From the NCBI RefSeq assembly GCF_951793255.1, contig NZ_OX636706.1, forward strand, positions 1,835,001 to 1,899,000: a stretch of 64,000 nucleotides of DNA. The letters run 5' to 3'. Within the stretch, counting starts at the first letter, position 1; every line of letters starts with the position of its first letter. Under the pieces are notes generated by a model. It was not told the DNA's origin. It saw only the letters and a list, made by a program, of their open reading frames with translations, and ran no database searches. Made by a program: the position numbers and the translations under genes. Positions 8,100 through 14,702 of the stretch are shown one piece after another. Source of the DNA: Desulfovibrio piger (lineage in GTDB: Bacteria; Desulfobacterota; Desulfovibrionia; Desulfovibrionales; Desulfovibrionaceae).

Positions 8100-8335
8100 T
8101 TTTTGCCGGGGTGCCGGCTGGGGGAAGGAAGGGGCGTTTTTTGTAAAAACTGCCCCTTCCTTCCCCCAGGCCCCCATCCAACCCCGAAAAAACTTTTTTC
8201 AGGTCTGCATGCCGGTCCCCGTCGTTGTGTGGTGGTAGCTGGCGTCGCAGCCCGTATGTCAAAAGCCTGCCTTGCGCAGGCTTTTTTGTTATGGGCTTTA
8301 GCCTGTTGAGCGCCTGACAGGCGCGAAACAAAAAA
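8100..8335. repeat. Palindromic intergenic repeat, copy 2, with its terminator
   Basis: The hairpin core at 8118-8169 has arms CTGGGGGAAGGAAGGGGC and complement around GTTTTTTGTAAAAAC. The right flank GGCCCCCATCCA, GAAAAAA, CAGGTCTG, GCCGGTCCCCG aligns with copy 1. CAGCCCGTATG and a GCCTGC terminator follow and are shared with copy 3. No gene is seen. Confidence 0.75.
8261..8288 (+). terminator. Intrinsic terminator after nrdG
   Basis: Arms AAAAGCCTGC (8261-8270) and GCAGGCTTTT with loop CTTGC, continuing TTTTTT. It closes the nrdD operon and forms the right end of repeat copy 2. Confidence 0.85.
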
Positions 8336-8374
8336 CCACCCGCTATGCGGGTGGAGACAATACGTTATACACAC

Positions 8375-8440
8375 AAAAACACCTTTCCGCTACGATGAAG
8401 TTGTTCAAGCCCATCGCAACATTAACGGAAAGGTGTTTTT
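8375..8440 (+). promoter_or_regulatory. Leader hairpin hiding the transposase ribosome site
   Basis: AAAAACACCTTTCCG (8375-8389) is perfectly complementary to CGGAAAGGTGTTTTT (8426-8440). The 3' arm contains the AGG Shine-Dalgarno region and ends three bases before ATG 8444. IS200 elements are known to repress transposase translation through such a leader structure. Confidence 0.75.
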
Positions 8441-8443
8441 GTT

Positions 8444-8899
8444 ATGGGAACCAAGGCTCATAGCCTAGCGCATACGAAATGGTTGTGCAAGTATCATATC
8501 GTCTTTACTCCAAAATATAGAAGAAAAATAATCTTCGCACAGCTCCGTGAAAGTATAAAAGAAATTCTGCAATGCCTCTGCAAATATAAAGGGGTTGAGA
8601 TTCTGGAAGGGCATCTGATGCCGGATCATGTCCACATGCTGGTGTCCATTCCTCCTAAAATCAGTGTGGCAAATTTCATGGGCTACCTGAAAGGGAAAAG
8701 TTCGTTGATGATATTCGATAAGCACGCAAACCTTAAATATAAGTTTGGCAACAGAAAATTTTGGGCCGAAGGATATTATGTCAGTACGGTGGGGCGTAAT
8801 GAGGCAACGATCAAAAAATATATCCAGGATCAGGAACGTCACGACATTATGAGAGACAAGCTGACATCACGCGAATATCAAGACCCCTTTAAGGGGTAG
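8444..8899 (+). CDS. tnpA: IS200-family transposase TnpA (Y1 HUH)
   Basis: A 151-residue, full-length single-strand DNA transposase. The HUH metal motif is in MPDHVHMLVSIPP. The catalytic tyrosine is in the C-terminal helix AEGYYVSTVGRNEATIKKYIQDQ. The N-terminal LAHTKWLCKYHIVFTPKYRRKI is the IS200 signature. It acts as a dimer on hairpin ends and moves through single-stranded DNA at replication forks (family knowledge). Base and codon use is clearly more AT-rich than in flanking genes, which suggests acquisition. No frameshift or stop is seen, so it may be active. Translation is probably repressed by the leader hairpin. Confidence 0.95.
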   Translation: MGTKAHSLAHTKWLCKYHIVFTPKYRRKIIFAQLRESIKEILQCLCKYKGVEILEGHLMPDHVHMLVSIPPKISVANFMGYLKGKSSLMIFDKHANLKYKFGNRKFWAEGYYVSTVGRNEATIKKYIQDQERHDIMRDKLTSREYQDPFKG

Positions 8900-9242
8900 C
8901 CAAGGCGGCAAGGGCACTGGGCTTGAACAGCGTGAAAGCCAGCGTCTTTAGGCGCAGCCGGTAACAGGCCCTTACAGGGCCAGAGCAAACCACCCGCTTT
9001 GCGGGTGGTTCTGATTGGGCGCTCACCGGGGATACTCGGAATGCAGAAGCGCAAGGCCAGCTCGCGCCATGATGCAAGCCCGGATCAGGCATCCGCAGGA
9101 GAAGAGGAGGTGTCCCTGTGATGCGCTCCCCGGAGGCTTGGGGCGAACAGCTCCGACATCCGAAACCGTTATGGCGCCGTTCGTCGTCATATGTATGAAG
9201 GCCGGATGACGATCTGCCGTCAAAATGGGGACGTGAATTTTG

Positions 9243-9423
9243 TCGGAGTACCGACTGGGGAAAAGGGCGTTTTTGTAAGAGCTGGCCTTCTTTCTCCCAG
9301 TCCCCCGTCCAATCCCGAAAACATTTTCCTCGGAGCTGTGTACCTGTCCCCCTCGTTGTGCGACGGTGACCGACTTCACAGCCCGTATGCCAAACGCCTG
9401 CCTTGTGCAGGCGTTTGTTTTTT
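9243..9423. repeat. Palindromic intergenic repeat, copy 3 (diverged), with its terminator
   Basis: A shortened core hairpin at about 9254-9301 (ACTGGGGAAAAGGGCGTTTTT arm against CTTCTTTCTCCCAGT) is followed by CCCCCGTCCAATCCCGAAAA, CTGTCCCCCTCGTTGTG and CAGCCCGTATGCCAAACGCC. These match copy 2. A terminator with arms CAAACGCCTG and CAGGCGTTTG (9391-9417) and TTTTTT closes it. Confidence 0.65.
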
Positions 9424-9506
9424 GGGCGCAGGCTGGTCTTGCAGGGGACTTGCCGAAAGAAAAAAGCCCGGATGCGACATCACAGACAGCGTGGGGCAGC
9501 ATGCGC

Positions 9507-9560
9507 CTTCCACAAGAAAGCCCTCCGGGCCTGCAGGCCAGGAGGGCTTTCTTGTGGAAG
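9507..9560. repeat. Perfect 20-bp inverted repeat
   Basis: CTTCCACAAGAAAGCCCTCC (9507-9526) and GGAGGGCTTTCTTGTGGAAG (9541-9560) are exact complements around a 14-base loop that is itself GGCCTGCAGGCC-rich. It has no gene association of its own and no U-run on either strand. It may be a back-up terminator or the trace of a small element. Confidence 0.8.
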
Positions 9561-9592
9561 TATGAGCGGTTTTTGAAGGAGGGAGGGGTGCA

Positions 9593-9640
9593 GGGGAGGG
9601 AGGGAACTTTTTTCCGCAAGGAAAAGTTCCCTCCCTCCCC
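9593..9640 (-). terminator. Terminator hairpin of the metA-nifS operon
   Basis: Complementary 19-base arms at 9593-9611 and 9622-9640 (purine-rich GGGGAGGGAGGGAACTTTT type) lie 12 bases beyond the nifS stop. The arms contain internal A/T runs like those of the palindromic repeats. Confidence 0.7.
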
Positions 9641-9651
9641 GCATATCCTCG

Positions 9652-10806
9652 TTAGTTCTTGAAGGGCGAGATGGCGCGCAGGGTCTTGATGACCTGGGGC
9701 ATGTTCTCGACCACGAAGTCGATCTCTTCTTCCGTGGTGTAACGGGAAAGGGAGAGACGGACGGAGCCGTGGGCGTAGGTGAAGGGCACGCCCATGGCGC
9801 GCAGCACATGGGAGGGTTCCAGGCTGCCGGAGGTACAGGCGGAACCGGAGCTGGCACAGATGCCCAGCTGGTCCAGCATCAGCAGGATGGCTTCGCCTTC
9901 CACGTTCTTGAACGCGATGTTGGTGGTGTTGGGCAGGCGGTTCTCGGGATCGCCGTTGACCATGCAGTCAGGGATGGCGGCCAGCAGGCCCTGTTCCAGC
10001 TTGTCGCGCAGGCGGGCCACCTGGGTGCGTTCTTCCTGCATGTGCTGCCCGGCCAGCTGGGCGGCCATGCCCAGACCGACGATGTAGGGCACGTTCTCGG
10101 TACCGGCACGGCGGCCGCGTTCCTGGTGCCCGCCGCGCAGGAAGGGACGGAAGCGCACACCCTTGCGCACATAGAGCACGCCGATGCCCTTGGGCGCGTG
10201 CAGCTTGTGGCCGGACAGGGAGAGCATGGAGATGGGCTGCTTGCCAAGGTCGATGGCTTCCTTGCCCACGGCCTGCACGGCGTCGGTATGGAAGAGCACG
10301 CCCTTTTCGGCGGCCATCTCCGCCATGCGGCTGATGGGGAAGACGTTGCCCACTTCGTTGTTGGCGTACATGATGGAGACCAGCGCCGTGTCGTCGGACA
10401 GGGCGGCGGCGTATTCGTCCAGATCCAGACGGCCCTTGTTGTCCACGCCGAGCAGGGTCACGCGGTAGCCCTGGCGTTCCCAGTACTGGGCCACGTTGAG
10501 GATGGCGGGATGCTCCACGCGGGTGGTGATGAGGTGGCGCTTTTCGGGCTGGGTCTGCAGGGCGGACCAGATGGCGGCGTTGTCGCTTTCGGAACCACAG
10601 GACGTGAAGATGATCTCGTCGGGATGGGCGCCCAGCAGGGCGGCCATGCGTTCGCGGGCTTCTTCCACGGCGCGGCCCACCTGGCCGCCGAAGGTGTGCA
10701 TGCTGGACGGGTTGCCGTACAGATCCGTGAGGTAGGGCAGCATGGCTTCCCGGACTTCGGGAGCCACGGCAGTGGTCGCGTTGTTATCGAGATAGATGGT
10801 CTTCAT
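9652..10806 (-). CDS. nifS: Cysteine desulfurase NifS
   Basis: A 384-residue PLP enzyme that takes sulfur from cysteine (giving alanine) and passes it as persulfide to the NifU scaffold. The N-terminal MKTIYLDNNATTAVAPEV is the group I signature. The PLP lysine is Lys201 in SLSGHKLHAPKG, and the persulfide cysteine is Cys324 in CASSGSACTSGS. EPSHVLRAMG and GSVRLSLSRYTTEEEID complete the NifS-type C-terminus. It starts two bases after the nifU stop, with GAGGAAG inside nifU as the ribosome site, so the two are coupled. Nitrogenase genes are not in view. In anaerobic sulfate reducers the NIF pair can serve general Fe-S assembly, so the Nif name reflects sequence type only. Confidence 0.95.
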   Translation of the reverse strand: MKTIYLDNNATTAVAPEVREAMLPYLTDLYGNPSSMHTFGGQVGRAVEEARERMAALLGAHPDEIIFTSCGSESDNAAIWSALQTQPEKRHLITTRVEHPAILNVAQYWERQGYRVTLLGVDNKGRLDLDEYAAALSDDTALVSIMYANNEVGNVFPISRMAEMAAEKGVLFHTDAVQAVGKEAIDLGKQPISMLSLSGHKLHAPKGIGVLYVRKGVRFRPFLRGGHQERGRRAGTENVPYIVGLGMAAQLAGQHMQEERTQVARLRDKLEQGLLAAIPDCMVNGDPENRLPNTTNIAFKNVEGEAILLMLDQLGICASSGSACTSGSLEPSHVLRAMGVPFTYAHGSVRLSLSRYTTEEEIDFVVENMPQVIKTLRAISPFKN

Positions 10807-10808
10807 GG

Positions 10809-11651
10809 CTAGGCTTCCTCGACGACGATATCGGCTTCCACATGTTCACGCAGGACACGTTCCACCAGGTTGCGGATGGTCACTTCGCTGGAGCGGCACT
10901 GGGCGCAGCGGCCGCGCAGGGACACGACCACGCGCTTGCCGTCCACGTCCACCAGCTCGATGTCGCCGCCGTCGGCGGCCAGCTGGGGACGGATCTCTTC
11001 TTCGATGGTCTTCATGACCAGCTGCATGCGCTGCACGTTGGTCATGCGGGGCTTGCTGACCGGGCGCAGTTCGGTAAGGGGCTTCTGCTTGAGCTCGGCG
11101 GCCAGGATCTCGGCGATCTGGTCCTGACAGTCACCGCAGGCGCCGCCGGCCTTGGTGTAGTTGGTGATCTCTTCCACGGTCTTGAGGCCGTTCTCGCGGA
11201 TGGCGCGGATGATCTGGGCATCGGTGATGCCGAAGCACTTGCAGACCAGGCGGCCTTCCTCATGGGCGTGGGGCACGGGCGTCTCGCCCTTCCACTGACG
11301 GATGGCGGCTTCCAGAGCTTCCTGGCCCATGACGGAGCAGTGCATCTTTTCCTTGGGCAGGCCGCCCAGGGCTTCGGCGATCTCCTTGTTGGTGAGCTTG
11401 AGGGCGTCTTCGGCCTTCATGCCCTTGACCATGTCGGTCAGCACGGAGCTGGAAGCGATGGCGCTGGCACAGCCGAAGGTCTCGAAGCTGGCCTTTTCGA
11501 TGATGCCTTCATCGTTGATCTTCAGATAGAGCTTGAGGGCGTCGCCACAGGCCAGGCTGCCCACTTCGCCGATGGCGTTGGCATCTTCCATGGGGCCGGC
11601 GTTATGCGGACGGAGAAAATGTTCATGGACGGCGTTAGTGTAGTTCCACAT
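10809..11651 (-). CDS. nifU: Fe-S cluster scaffold protein NifU (three-domain)
   Basis: A 280-residue full-length NifU. The IscU-like domain has the assembly cysteines Cys35 (SLACGDALK), Cys61 (FGCASA) and Cys105 (MHCSVMG). The central [2Fe-2S] ferredoxin-like domain has Cys137 and Cys139 (VCKCFG) and Cys172 and Cys175 (GGACGDC). The Nfu domain ends with Cys249-x2-Cys252 (RCAQC). All expected ligands are present. It builds clusters from sulfur supplied by NifS and hands them to apoproteins. The start ATG 11651 has GGGAG seven bases upstream and matches the canonical MWNYTNAVHEHFLRPHNAG; longer frames upstream have no homology. The start lies 17 bases inside the end of the rrf2 gene, which indicates translational coupling in a metA-rrf2-nifU-nifS run. 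Confidence 0.96.
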   Translation of the reverse strand: MWNYTNAVHEHFLRPHNAGPMEDANAIGEVGSLACGDALKLYLKINDEGIIEKASFETFGCASAIASSSVLTDMVKGMKAEDALKLTNKEIAEALGGLPKEKMHCSVMGQEALEAAIRQWKGETPVPHAHEEGRLVCKCFGITDAQIIRAIRENGLKTVEEITNYTKAGGACGDCQDQIAEILAAELKQKPLTELRPVSKPRMTNVQRMQLVMKTIEEEIRPQLAADGGDIELVDVDGKRVVVSLRGRCAQCRSSEVTIRNLVERVLREHVEADIVVEEA

Positions 11652-12084
11652 GATGTTCTCCCGGATCCTGGCAACAGGATCTTTCTGATTCGATGATGTT
11701 TTGCAGGGTCTGGTGGCGCAGGAAGTCGCGGACGTGTTCGTCCAGCTGATGCCAGAAGGCTCTGGTGGAGCAAAGCCCCTCGCGCTGGCAGACTTTGCCG
11801 CGTCCGAGGCAGGAAACGGGGGATATCTCGCCTTCCAGATGCAGGAAGACATCCTCCATATTGATTTCTGACGGTGGTTTGGACAGGGCATAGCCCCCGC
11901 CGGAACCGCGTACGGCACGCAGGATGCCCAGCGGCTTGAGGGCGCGCACGATCTGTTCCAGATAGCCGGGGGAGATGGATTCCTCCTGGGCTACCTGCCC
12001 CAGCTGGAGCAGGGAGTTGTCGGGCTGGGCCGCCAGGCACAGCAGGAAACGGAGACCGTAGCGGGTTCTGGTGGAAAACTTCAT
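11635..12084 (-). CDS. Rrf2-family (IscR-like) transcriptional regulator
   Basis: A 149-residue winged-helix regulator. The N-terminal MKFSTRTRYGLRFLLCLA and the helix-turn-helix around residues 25-60 (VAQEESISPGYLEQIVRAL) are typical of Rrf2. The wing has VRGSGGGYALSKP. Three cysteines, Cys92, Cys99 and Cys105, are spaced close to the IscR pattern (C92, C98, C104) that binds a [2Fe-2S] cluster. It probably senses Fe-S status and controls its own operon, being placed directly before nifU and overlapping it by 17 bases. The last dozen residues (CCQDPGEHHVELH) are unusual and may simply result from the overlap. No operator was assigned. Confidence 0.88.
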   Translation of the reverse strand: MKFSTRTRYGLRFLLCLAAQPDNSLLQLGQVAQEESISPGYLEQIVRALKPLGILRAVRGSGGGYALSKPPSEINMEDVFLHLEGEISPVSCLGRGKVCQREGLCSTRAFWHQLDEHVRDFLRHQTLQNIIESERSCCQDPGEHHVELH

Positions 12085-12095
12085 AGCAGCCTCGC

Positions 12096-13022
12096 TCAGG
12101 AGTTTTGACCCTGCATGACGAAGTCGTAGGGGGTTTCCTGATAAACGTAGTAGTTGAGCCAGTTGTTGTAGAACAGGTGGGCATGGGCCCGCCAGTTCAT
12201 GCGCGGCAGCTGGCTGGGATCGTCATTGGGATAATAGTGGCTGGGCACATGGGGATTCATGCCGCGGGCCAGGTCCCGGCGGTATTCCGCGTCCAGGGTC
12301 CCGCGGTCGTATTCCAGATGACCGGTCATGAAGACCTGGGAGTGATCCAGGCTCTCCACCAGGGTCAGGCCCGCCTCGTCGGATTCGGCCAGGATGCGCA
12401 GGTTGGGCGTCCGGCGCACGTCTTCGGCGCGGACTTCGGTGTGGCGCGAATGCGGCGCCGGGAAGTCGTCGTCGAAGCCGCGGAACAGGCGACAGTCGGG
12501 GTGCAGGACCTGGTGGCGGAAGATGCCCGAACGCTTTTCAGGCAGTTCGTACTTGGGCACACCGTAAAAGTGGTACAGGGCGGCCTGGGCGGCCCAGCAG
12601 ATGTAGAGCGTGGAGAAGACATGCCCGTTGGCATAGGTCATGATGTCCAGCAGTTCCTGCCAGTAGTCCACCTGTTCGAAGGGCAGATGCTCCACGGGAG
12701 CCCCGGTGACGATCATGCCGTCGAAGCTGCGGTGGCGGATCTCGCTGAAGGTCTTGTAGAAACGCTCCAGATGCTGCAGGGGCGTATTCTTGGACTGATG
12801 CTCCGCCGTGCGCAGCAGGGTGATGTTGACCTGCAGGGGCGAGTTGCCCAGCAGGCGCAGCAGCTGTGTCTCGGTGGCGATCTTGGTGGGCATGAGGTTG
12901 ACGATCACGATGTCCAGCGGACGGATGTCCTGGCGGACGGCGCGTTCGTCGGTCATGACAAAGATGTTTTCACTTTCCAGAGCGCTGCGTGCAGGCAGGT
13001 CGGCGGGAATCTGGATGGGCAT
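12096..13022 (-). CDS. metA: Homoserine O-acetyltransferase, MetA type (acyl-homoserine synthesis)
   Basis: A 308-residue MetA-family enzyme that acylates homoserine, the first step of methionine synthesis. Counting from ATG 13022 (GAGG five bases upstream), the nucleophile is Cys142 (LYICWAAQ), with His235 and Glu237 in TGHLEYD, exactly the family numbering. Residue 111 is Glu (GAPVEHLPFEQV). In studied MetA proteins Glu111 goes with acetyl-CoA and Gly111 with succinyl-CoA, so acetyl specificity is predicted despite the usual label homoserine O-succinyltransferase. A TTG at 13040 could add six residues but has a poorer context. The gene is 11 bases upstream of rrf2 in the same direction, which links methionine and Fe-S sulfur metabolism. 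Confidence 0.93.
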   Translation of the reverse strand: MPIQIPADLPARSALESENIFVMTDERAVRQDIRPLDIVIVNLMPTKIATETQLLRLLGNSPLQVNITLLRTAEHQSKNTPLQHLERFYKTFSEIRHRSFDGMIVTGAPVEHLPFEQVDYWQELLDIMTYANGHVFSTLYICWAAQAALYHFYGVPKYELPEKRSGIFRHQVLHPDCRLFRGFDDDFPAPHSRHTEVRAEDVRRTPNLRILAESDEAGLTLVESLDHSQVFMTGHLEYDRGTLDAEYRRDLARGMNPHVPSHYYPNDDPSQLPRMNWRAHAHLFYNNWLNYYVYQETPYDFVMQGQNS

Positions 13023-13055
13023 GGCTTCCTCGTTGGTCAAGATGTGTTCCGGAAT

Positions 13056-13080
13056 AAAACATAGTTATCTGCTATGTTTT
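13056..13080 (-). terminator. Terminator-like hairpin between the ferredoxin gene and metA
   Basis: AAAACATAG (13056-13064) and CTATGTTTT (13072-13080) are exact complements with a 7-base loop. On the minus strand the stem ends in TTTTATT, as expected of an intrinsic terminator for the upstream gene pair. Its AT-rich symmetry also allows an operator for metA. Confidence 0.6.
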
Positions 13081-13113
13081 TGTCAAGGCTATTCCGGGGG
13101 TTTTTGTAAGGAT

Positions 13114-13836
13114 TTACCGGGGCAGGCGGACGGTGTGGCAATGCAGGGCGGCGTGGCTGCCGGCGGCTTCCTGCGCCTGGCGGGCCAGATGTTCCAGCGC
13201 GGCGCAGCAGGGGACGCTCATGCGCAGCAGGGTGACGCTGGCAGGGCGCATGGCGAACAGGCGGGCCAGACGTTCGGCATAGTCACCGTTGTTGTCCAGC
13301 TTGGGGCAGGCGATGACGGGGATGCGGCCCTGCAGCCAGTCCGTATGCAGACCGGGCAGGACGAAGCCGGAGCACTGGGCGGCCAGCAGGACGTGGGCCC
13401 CGCTCAGGAAGGGAGCCTGGGGCGGCAGCAGACGCAGCTGGATGGGCCAGCTGGGGGTACGGGCACGCAGGCTGTCGGGGATGTCGTTGTCGGCAGCGGA
13501 AAAGAGAGGCGTCAGGGCGGGAGCGGCAGCGATGTTGCCGGGGGCGGCGAACGTGCGGGGCCGGCTGCCGGGGCAGCCTTGCGGACGGGCCTGGCCATCG
13601 CGGGCGGCCTTGGCCGCCAGGGCCGCCGCTTCGTCAAAGGCTTCGGCCTCGCGCATGACGATGCGCAGGGCTCCACGGGGACAGTTCAGGCAGGCGCCCA
13701 GGCCGTCGCAGTAACTGTCGCGGATCAGGCGGGCCTTGCCGTTTACGACGGCAAGGGCACCTTCGGCGCAGTCCAGCACGCACTGGCCGCAGCCGTCACA
13801 TTTTTCTTCGTCGATCTCGATGATGGGACGTTCCAT
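13114..13836 (-). CDS. Ferredoxin-domain protein of unknown function
   Basis: A 240-residue protein. Residues 1-60 form a bacterial ferredoxin fold: Cys13, Cys16, Cys19 and Cys23 (CDGCGQCVLDC) make a normal cluster motif. The second motif (CDGLGACLNCP) has Cys43, Cys49 and Cys52, with Leu46 where a ligand Cys is usual, so the second cluster may be altered. A low-complexity Ala/Pro linker spans about 65-110. A second domain of about 130 residues contains HVLLAAQCSGFVLPGLH, PVIACPKLDNNGDYAERLARLF and SVPCCAALEHLARQA. Its Cys pairs suggest further metal or redox chemistry, but I do not recognise a family. It starts six bases after the HAD gene with GAGG upstream, so the two are co-transcribed. 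Confidence 0.7.
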   Translation of the reverse strand: MERPIIEIDEEKCDGCGQCVLDCAEGALAVVNGKARLIRDSYCDGLGACLNCPRGALRIVMREAEAFDEAAALAAKAARDGQARPQGCPGSRPRTFAAPGNIAAAPALTPLFSAADNDIPDSLRARTPSWPIQLRLLPPQAPFLSGAHVLLAAQCSGFVLPGLHTDWLQGRIPVIACPKLDNNGDYAERLARLFAMRPASVTLLRMSVPCCAALEHLARQAQEAAGSHAALHCHTVRLPR

Positions 13837-13842
13837 AACACC

Positions 13843-14505
13843 TCAGGCTTTCAAAAGGATATCTACAAGTTCTTCGGCATCGGCGGCCACCATGTCCGCT
13901 CCGGCGGCCTGTACCTCGGCCGCGCCCCGGAATCCCCAGGCCACGCCTACGGCCGTCATGCCCGCATTGCGTGCCGTCATCATGTCCACGTCGCTGTCGC
14001 CCACATAGGCGCAGTCCTGCGGGGCCACGCCCATGGAGGCAGCCATCTGCAGAAGGACCGTGGGGTCGGGCTTGAGGGGCGCGTCATGACGGCCGCCGCG
14101 CACCGCGTCGAAACGGATGCCGGGAAAATGCAGCGGGACCAGGGCACAGGTAAGGTCTTCCGGCTTGTTGGAGAGCACGGCCAGCCGGAGCCCGGCATCC
14201 TGCAGGCGGCCAAGGGCCGCGACAAGGCCGGGATAGGACGTGGTGCGGATGCTGAGGTGGGCGGCATAGTAGCGGCGCCCTTCTTCGGTCAGGGCATCCA
14301 GACGTTCCTGCGGTCCCTGGGCCACCACGGATTCGGGCAGGGCCCGGCGCATGAGGATGGGGAAGCCGTTGCCGACCATCCGCCGGTAGGCGCTGACAGG
14401 ATGGACAGGGTAGCCGTGGGCGGCAAGGACGGCATTGCAGGCGCCGCCGATGTCGGCAAGAGTGTCCAGCAGGGTTCCGTCCAGATCAAAAAAACAGGCT
14501 TTCAT
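13843..14505 (-). CDS. HAD-superfamily phosphatase, phosphoglycolate phosphatase-like
   Basis: A 220-residue HAD hydrolase of the Gph/PGP branch. Motif I is DLDGTLLDT with Asp7 (nucleophile) and Asp9. Motif II is VLSNKPED. The motif III lysine is in LKPDPTV, and motif IV is YVGDSDVDMMTARNAGM. The helical cap lies between motifs I and II (VGNGFPILMRRAL is the phosphoglycolate-phosphatase-like stretch). Phosphoglycolate is a plausible but unproven substrate. I chose ATG 14505 because GGAGG lies five bases upstream and MKACFFDLDGT is the natural N-terminus. It runs into the ferredoxin gene and is divergent from the carbamoyltransferase homologue, so promoters for both should lie in 14506-14702. 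Confidence 0.88.
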   Translation of the reverse strand: MKACFFDLDGTLLDTLADIGGACNAVLAAHGYPVHPVSAYRRMVGNGFPILMRRALPESVVAQGPQERLDALTEEGRRYYAAHLSIRTTSYPGLVAALGRLQDAGLRLAVLSNKPEDLTCALVPLHFPGIRFDAVRGGRHDAPLKPDPTVLLQMAASMGVAPQDCAYVGDSDVDMMTARNAGMTAVGVAWGFRGAAEVQAAGADMVAADAEELVDILLKA

Positions 14506-14702
14506 GTGACCTCCGAAAGATGGGCCGGGCAGGGTGGCCGTCAAGGCAGGACGCAGTATAGCCGCAAAATCATCCGGCGGCAAATGTCATGCCGTTTTCA
14601 CAAGTCGTGGATAGCCTGCAAATTCTGGACATGGATACGGGCTGTTTGCTATTCTGGAGTCCGGTGGCGGATCTCGCTGCCGTCTGATTTGGGAGGTTAT
14701 GT

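Larger units (their letters stand above)
8336..9008 (+). mobile_element. IS200-type insertion sequence (IS200/IS605 family)
   Basis: The element is bounded by two near-identical subterminal hairpins, CCACCCGCTATGCGGGTGG (8336-8354) and CCACCCGCTTTGCGGGTGG (8990-9008), and encloses one Y1 transposase gene. The length of about 0.7 kb, the absence of classic terminal inverted repeats and duplicated target, and the AT-rich coding region all fit IS200. True tips extend some bases beyond the hairpins and cannot be fixed by eye. It sits between repeat copies 2 and 3 in a gene-poor gap. Confidence 0.85.
9009..9651. other. Gene-free stretch between the IS and nifS
   Basis: No supported coding region is seen on either strand. 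The stretch contains repeat copy 3 with its terminator, a perfect 20-base inverted repeat and the nifS terminator hairpin, all listed separately. Frames that stay open here are rich in Arg/Pro/Cys and show no family resemblance. Confidence 0.6.

Noticed and set aside
9023..9619. A 198-codon minus-strand frame between the IS and nifS.
   Set aside because: It runs through the palindromic repeats and hairpins, is Arg/Pro/Cys-rich and has no family resemblance or ribosome site.
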